A DNA stretch of 6,300 nt, taken from positions 1-6,300 of the forward strand of contig JAUWJM010000097.1 in NCBI GenBank assembly GCA_030607715.1, read 5' to 3'. The notes beneath the pieces are model-generated. The model searched no databases. It was not told the origin of the DNA and saw only the letters and a program-made list of their open reading frames with translations. The position numbers were made by a program, and so were the translations under genes. This document shows positions 5,342 through 6,300 of the stretch, piece by piece (within the stretch, counting starts at the first letter, position 1; every line of letters begins with the position of its first letter). The DNA is from Candidatus Aerophobota bacterium (GTDB lineage: Bacteria > Aerophobota > Aerophobia > Aerophobales > B3-G15).

Positions 5342-6300
5342 GTGAAAAGCAAGGAATATATTCAGGTTGTTTTTAATTTGCCCTTAAATAGACCCTTTTT
5401 TTACGAGATCCCTCAAAAATTTATCTCCCAGGTAAAGATTGGTCAAAGGGTTTTAGCTCCCTTTAGAAAAAAGAAATTAACAGGTTTTATTGTAAAAAAA
5501 CAAAAAGATAAACCAAAGACAAAAAATAAGCTAAAGGAAATAATTAAGATAATCGATGAGGCCCCCCCTTTAAAAGATAATTTTTTTTCCTTGGCCAGAT
5601 GGATAAGCGATTATTATTTTTGTTCTTTTGGCCAGGCTCTTCACTGTATTTTCCCCTTTAAGTTTTCCCCAACTACAGCGTACCAAGTATCTTCTTTCCC
5701 TCAAGTTGAAACTTACCAGAAAAATTATTCATTGATTTCAGATATCCTTTTCCCTCAAATAGGGACCAAACCAAAGAAATCTGTTATTAATAATAAGGAG
5801 GGGGTGTTCTTAGTTTACCCCGGGGAAGAAAAAATAAATTTTTATAGAAAAATTATCCAAAGGGTAAGAGAAGAAGATAAGGATGTTATTTTAATTGTTC
5901 CAGAGATAAATCATATTTATTCTTTAAAGAAAGCTCTGGAAAAGGACTTTGATAAAGAGATAGTAATTTTTCACAGCAGACTCTCTGAGCGAATAAGATG
6001 CGAAAGATGGCTGAGAATGAAGGAAAGGGAAGTTAGTTTAGCCATAGGAACACGCTCATTAATTTTTGCTCCCTTTCCTAAGATAGGTTTGATAATAATA
6101 GATGAGGAAGAAAACTCTTCTTATAAACAAAAAAAAGTACCTCGATATCACACCCGTGAGGTAGCAGTTAAAAGAAGAGAGATAGAAAATTTTCCTGTAA
6201 TTTTGATCTCTCAATCTCCATCTTTGGAATCCTGGTACAGGGCAAAAAAAGGGGTTTATCATGAAGTTAAATTGCCCCAGGCCAAAAAAAATATCAAGTG
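5342..6300 (+). CDS. priA: Divergent PriA-like primosomal protein N', 3' end beyond window, degenerate ATPase motifs
   Basis: The first 319 codons of an open frame continue past the right edge. PriA binds stalled or D-loop forks and reloads the replisome. The N-terminal 3'-DNA-binding domain is clear: VVFNLPLNRPFFYEIP (9-24), IGQRVLAPF...LTGFIV (33-51) and LARWISDYYFCSFGQAL (84-100). Helicase-lobe landmarks follow: ILIVPEI (183-189), FHSRLSE (210-216), AIGTRSLIFAPFP (234-246), IIIDEEENSSYKQ (251-263), PRYHTREVAV (267-276) and SQSPSLES (290-297). Departures from family: the P-loop GVTGSGKTE is replaced by YPGEEKI around 159-165, DEEH reads DEEE (254-257), SATPS reads SQSPS, and the stretch where the winged helix should be (~108-153) is about 45 residues instead of roughly 100 or more. 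The frame is uninterrupted with homology on both sides, so this looks like real divergence. GTG 5342 is the first start after the in-frame aspS TGA (3-nt gap), with only a weak AAGAG upstream. The zinc-binding cysteines of PriA would lie outside the window. Confidence 0.88.
   Translation, partial: MKSKEYIQVVFNLPLNRPFFYEIPQKFISQVKIGQRVLAPFRKKKLTGFIVKKQKDKPKTKNKLKEIIKIIDEAPPLKDNFFSLARWISDYYFCSFGQALHCIFPFKFSPTTAYQVSSFPQVETYQKNYSLISDILFPQIGTKPKKSVINNKEGVFLVYPGEEKINFYRKIIQRVREEDKDVILIVPEINHIYSLKKALEKDFDKEIVIFHSRLSERIRCERWLRMKEREVSLAIGTRSLIFAPFPKIGLIIIDEEENSSYKQKKVPRYHTREVAVKRREIENFPVILISQSPSLESWYRAKKGVYHEVKLPQAKKNIK

Noticed and set aside
5660..5850. Frameshift or pseudogene explanation for the odd PriA
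   Set aside because: The frame from 5342 to 6300 has no stop, and family motifs before and after the altered region lie in the same frame, so a simple indel does not explain the changes. An in-frame assembly deletion cannot be fully excluded.
6059..6262. Minus-strand open frame opposite the 3' part of the window
   Set aside because: Overlaps the conserved GTRS, SSYKQ and PSLES region of the PriA frame, which is clearly the coding strand.
1..6300. CRISPR array, mobile element, defence system, toxin-antitoxin or other undescribed multi-gene system
   Set aside because: No direct or inverted repeat families, transposase, phage or defence domains were seen; all genes belong to known housekeeping families. 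The novelty here is limited to the divergent PriA.

Overview
The window looks like a piece of chromosome from a low-GC bacterium: AT-rich throughout, bacterial-type aminoacyl-tRNA synthetases, a tRNA with encoded CCA, and AGGA/AAGGG-type ribosome binding sites. The sequence does not fix the phylum. The tight gene order and the cysteine-rich histidyl-tRNA synthetase would fit a clostridial-like lineage or one of the uncultured candidate phyla, but that is inference. I see no phage, IS, CRISPR, toxin-antitoxin or other accessory signature.

Everything recognised is on the + strand and nearly gapless. A tRNA-Val(UAC) at 19-93 is followed, 13 nt later at the first ATG, by a coiled-coil/C4 zinc-ribbon protein (DUF164 family). 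After a 42-nt gap comes yqgF/ruvX, which overlaps mltG by 10 nt. Then hisS, aspS and priA follow with gaps of 2, 2 and 3 nt. PriA begins with GTG at 5342 and runs off the right edge. No terminator or convincing internal promoter is visible, so the block is probably one transcription unit, possibly including the tRNA.

The genes are core housekeeping: translation (tRNA-Val, HisRS, AspRS), rRNA maturation (YqgF), peptidoglycan processing (MltG), replication restart (PriA) and a probable nucleic-acid- or protein-binding zinc-ribbon adaptor (DUF164). Their shared theme is growth; no dedicated pathway links them.

The most unusual item is PriA. The N-terminal 3'-DNA-binding domain and helicase-lobe landmarks (GTRS, FAP, SSYKQ, PRYH, PSLES) are clear and in one frame. 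However, the Walker A P-loop is eroded, the DEEH box reads DEEE, SATPS reads SQSPS, and the region that should hold the winged-helix domain is much too short. This looks like a PriA that has lost ATP-driven helicase activity, as is known for actinobacterial PriA. Secondary points are an AspRS with His31 (a non-discriminating signature, implying GatCAB-dependent Asn-tRNA synthesis), a HisRS insertion with four cysteine pairs, and the unusual start region of the DUF164 gene directly behind the tRNA.
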